From assembly GCF_037392515.1 (NCBI RefSeq), contig NC_090282.1:54708843-54772842 (forward strand): 64,000 nt of DNA, written 5' to 3'. The position numbers and the translations under genes are program-made. Below the pieces are notes generated by a model. That model did not search any database, was not told the origin of the DNA, and saw nothing but the letters and a program-made list of their open reading frames with translations. Shown one piece after another: positions 62,916 through 64,000 of the stretch. Numbering within the stretch: position 1 is the stretch's first letter; each line of letters opens with the position of its first letter. Source of the stretch: Haliotis asinina (lineage: Eukaryota; Mollusca; Gastropoda; Lepetellida; Haliotidae).

Positions 62916-63417
62916 GATATTTTAGTTGAATACAACTGTTGGTATCCTTTGGGTCATCAGTCATTTAATACAACTAGTATTAAAGTAGTTTTGATTCTTT
63001 AACGATGAAATATTGTTCTGTCGTGAAAGCGAGGTAGGTGTCGAGCCATCCTTTTCCCATTTATCACGCGATATTTCAAATTACAAGTTGGCCATCAGGG
63101 CCTGCTGCCACATGCAAACTTTAAAAGCTACTGGCCCTGAATCAAATTTGTAGACCCAGAATGTGGAAGTCAAACCAGTTAAAACAAGTTAAACTACGGA
63201 AATCTGTATTTAAGTAAAGACTGGTTTTGCCATTCCTCTACGCGAAGCTCTGAAATACCAGGAAGAACTGTTAGTTATCGTAACGTGATGAATCATGGAT
63301 GGCTCTTGAACGTGAATAAAAAGATATGGGAAAGATTCTTTTGGAAAAAATGACAGATAATTTACTTAGGTTCGATAGGTTCGCCGGCGATTATCTCGAA
63401 CGATGTGTGCAAATCTT
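62916..63417. other. Spacer
   Basis: I see nothing I can support. Confidence 0.4.
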
Positions 63418-63760
63418 GAAATTTGTGCATGGTGACACCATCACATGACCCCTGGCAACAATTGACGGCAATGCAACAATTTGGCATGTCTTTGTTGACG
63501 TATAGAAATCAACAAAATGACGAACTTGCTATATACAACTAGCTGGGAATGCTTCATCATATTACGTCAATTCCGGATTGCTGCAGTGCTCTGGCGACAG
63601 CGTTATACCTTGTCCATGGTGTCGTTGGCAGACGAGAGAGAAGCAGACGATGTTTGGGCAGCTCGCTCGGTATTTGTTAACCACAAGTTTTAAAGATGTA
63701 TTTGGTATTCCGCTTAAGACTAACCACAAGTCTCTTATATGTAATGACTAAAAGAAGACA
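63418..63760. repeat. Dispersed repeat, copy 2 (see 50386-50760)
   Basis: It has the same order of blocks as the copy at 50386: GTGACACCATCAC, CAATTGACGGCAA, GAAATCAACAAAATGACGA, GCTCTGGCGACAG, GAGAGAAGCAGACGA, GACTAACCACAAGTCT. Confidence 0.8.
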
Positions 63761-63779
63761 AAGGAAACCCATTGTTTAA

Positions 63780-63940
63780 TCGTTATTTAAGTCTAACTGT
63801 GAGTGAAGACGTGTGGTGAGAATGCTGTGGTAGACAGTCTCGAATGCTCCAGACAGATCCCGTAATCCAGTCAGAGATGCACCATTGTCTCTGTCCAGGG
63901 ATTTTGTTTGTCATCAGTAAGTTTGGTAAGTCCAGTTTGG
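63780..63940 (-). pseudogene. LINE reverse-transcriptase fragment
   Basis: On the - strand, LRDLSGAFETVYHSILTTRL matches the LDLSAAFDTVDHxILLxRL block of LINE reverse transcriptases (RT motif 3 region). The catalytic Asp of the block (FDTV) is changed to Glu (FETV). It is only a short piece near the window edge. Confidence 0.55.
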
Positions 63941-64000
63941 GTGGTCTAGCCCACTTTGAAGGCTGACTGATGTTTATCGGAAATCTTATTGTTGATATCA

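Overview
This is a gene-poor, repeat-rich stretch of a eukaryotic nuclear genome, almost certainly from a marine gastropod. The intron-split genes and AT-rich spacers show it is eukaryotic. The repeated ~270 bp SINE ending in a (GAGT)n/(CACT)n tail has the look I associate with abalone (Haliotis) and related vetigastropods, but the genus is inferred from memory, not tested.

From 1 to 27.5 kb lie two convergent conserved genes. The last six coding exons of ribophorin II (RPN2, oligosaccharyltransferase subunit) are on the + strand (858-6018); the upstream exons are off the window. A complete-looking TPD52/D52-family gene is on the - strand, with coding exons from 25701 down to 8486. All splice phases match, and there is a 60 bp symmetric cassette exon at 15305-15364. 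A promoter-like region for it lies near 27.28-27.44 kb. Its introns hold a 1.15 kb minisatellite of 30 bp units, a ~0.7 kb minisatellite of ~42-45 bp units, several SINEs, a Kolobok-like THAP/TTAA DNA transposon (18082-19368) and a 5'-truncated Rex1-like LINE (19.43-20.41 kb).

From 28 to 39 kb there are no host genes I can support. A decayed DIRS-type tyrosine-recombinase retrotransposon (28.43-30.92 kb, - strand) is followed by a small MITE, a perfect 5 x 57 bp tandem repeat, SINEs and a 1.2 kb TTAA-type element (36.02-37.25 kb).

From 40.6 to 41.7 kb there is one intact host-like gene: a 346-residue, single-coding-exon type II membrane glycosyltransferase with an EDD motif. A 131 bp perfect tandem duplication and a minisatellite lie just downstream.

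From 43 to 64 kb the window is a nest of mobile elements. A second TTAA-type element (43884-46684) has a 5'-truncated LINE inside it, and its empty target site is preserved in the flanking tandem repeat. An inverted third copy of that family is interrupted by a hairpin retroposon with a 12 bp target duplication; a second copy of that retroposon lies at 61979-62542 with its own 12 bp duplication. A broken PIF/Harbinger transposase (51.74-52.65 kb) comes next. Two related short exon-like segments in opposite orientation (52.64-52.90 and 56.31-56.56 kb) encode an unrecognised domain. LINE relics, a 2.9 kb satellite (58.58-61.51 kb) built of 72 bp units in a four-unit higher-order repeat, a MULE relic and a LINE RT relic complete the window.

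The best candidates for something undescribed are the 72 bp/24-residue higher-order satellite that reads open on both strands, the hairpin retroposon family, and the paired EGW...WW exon segments.
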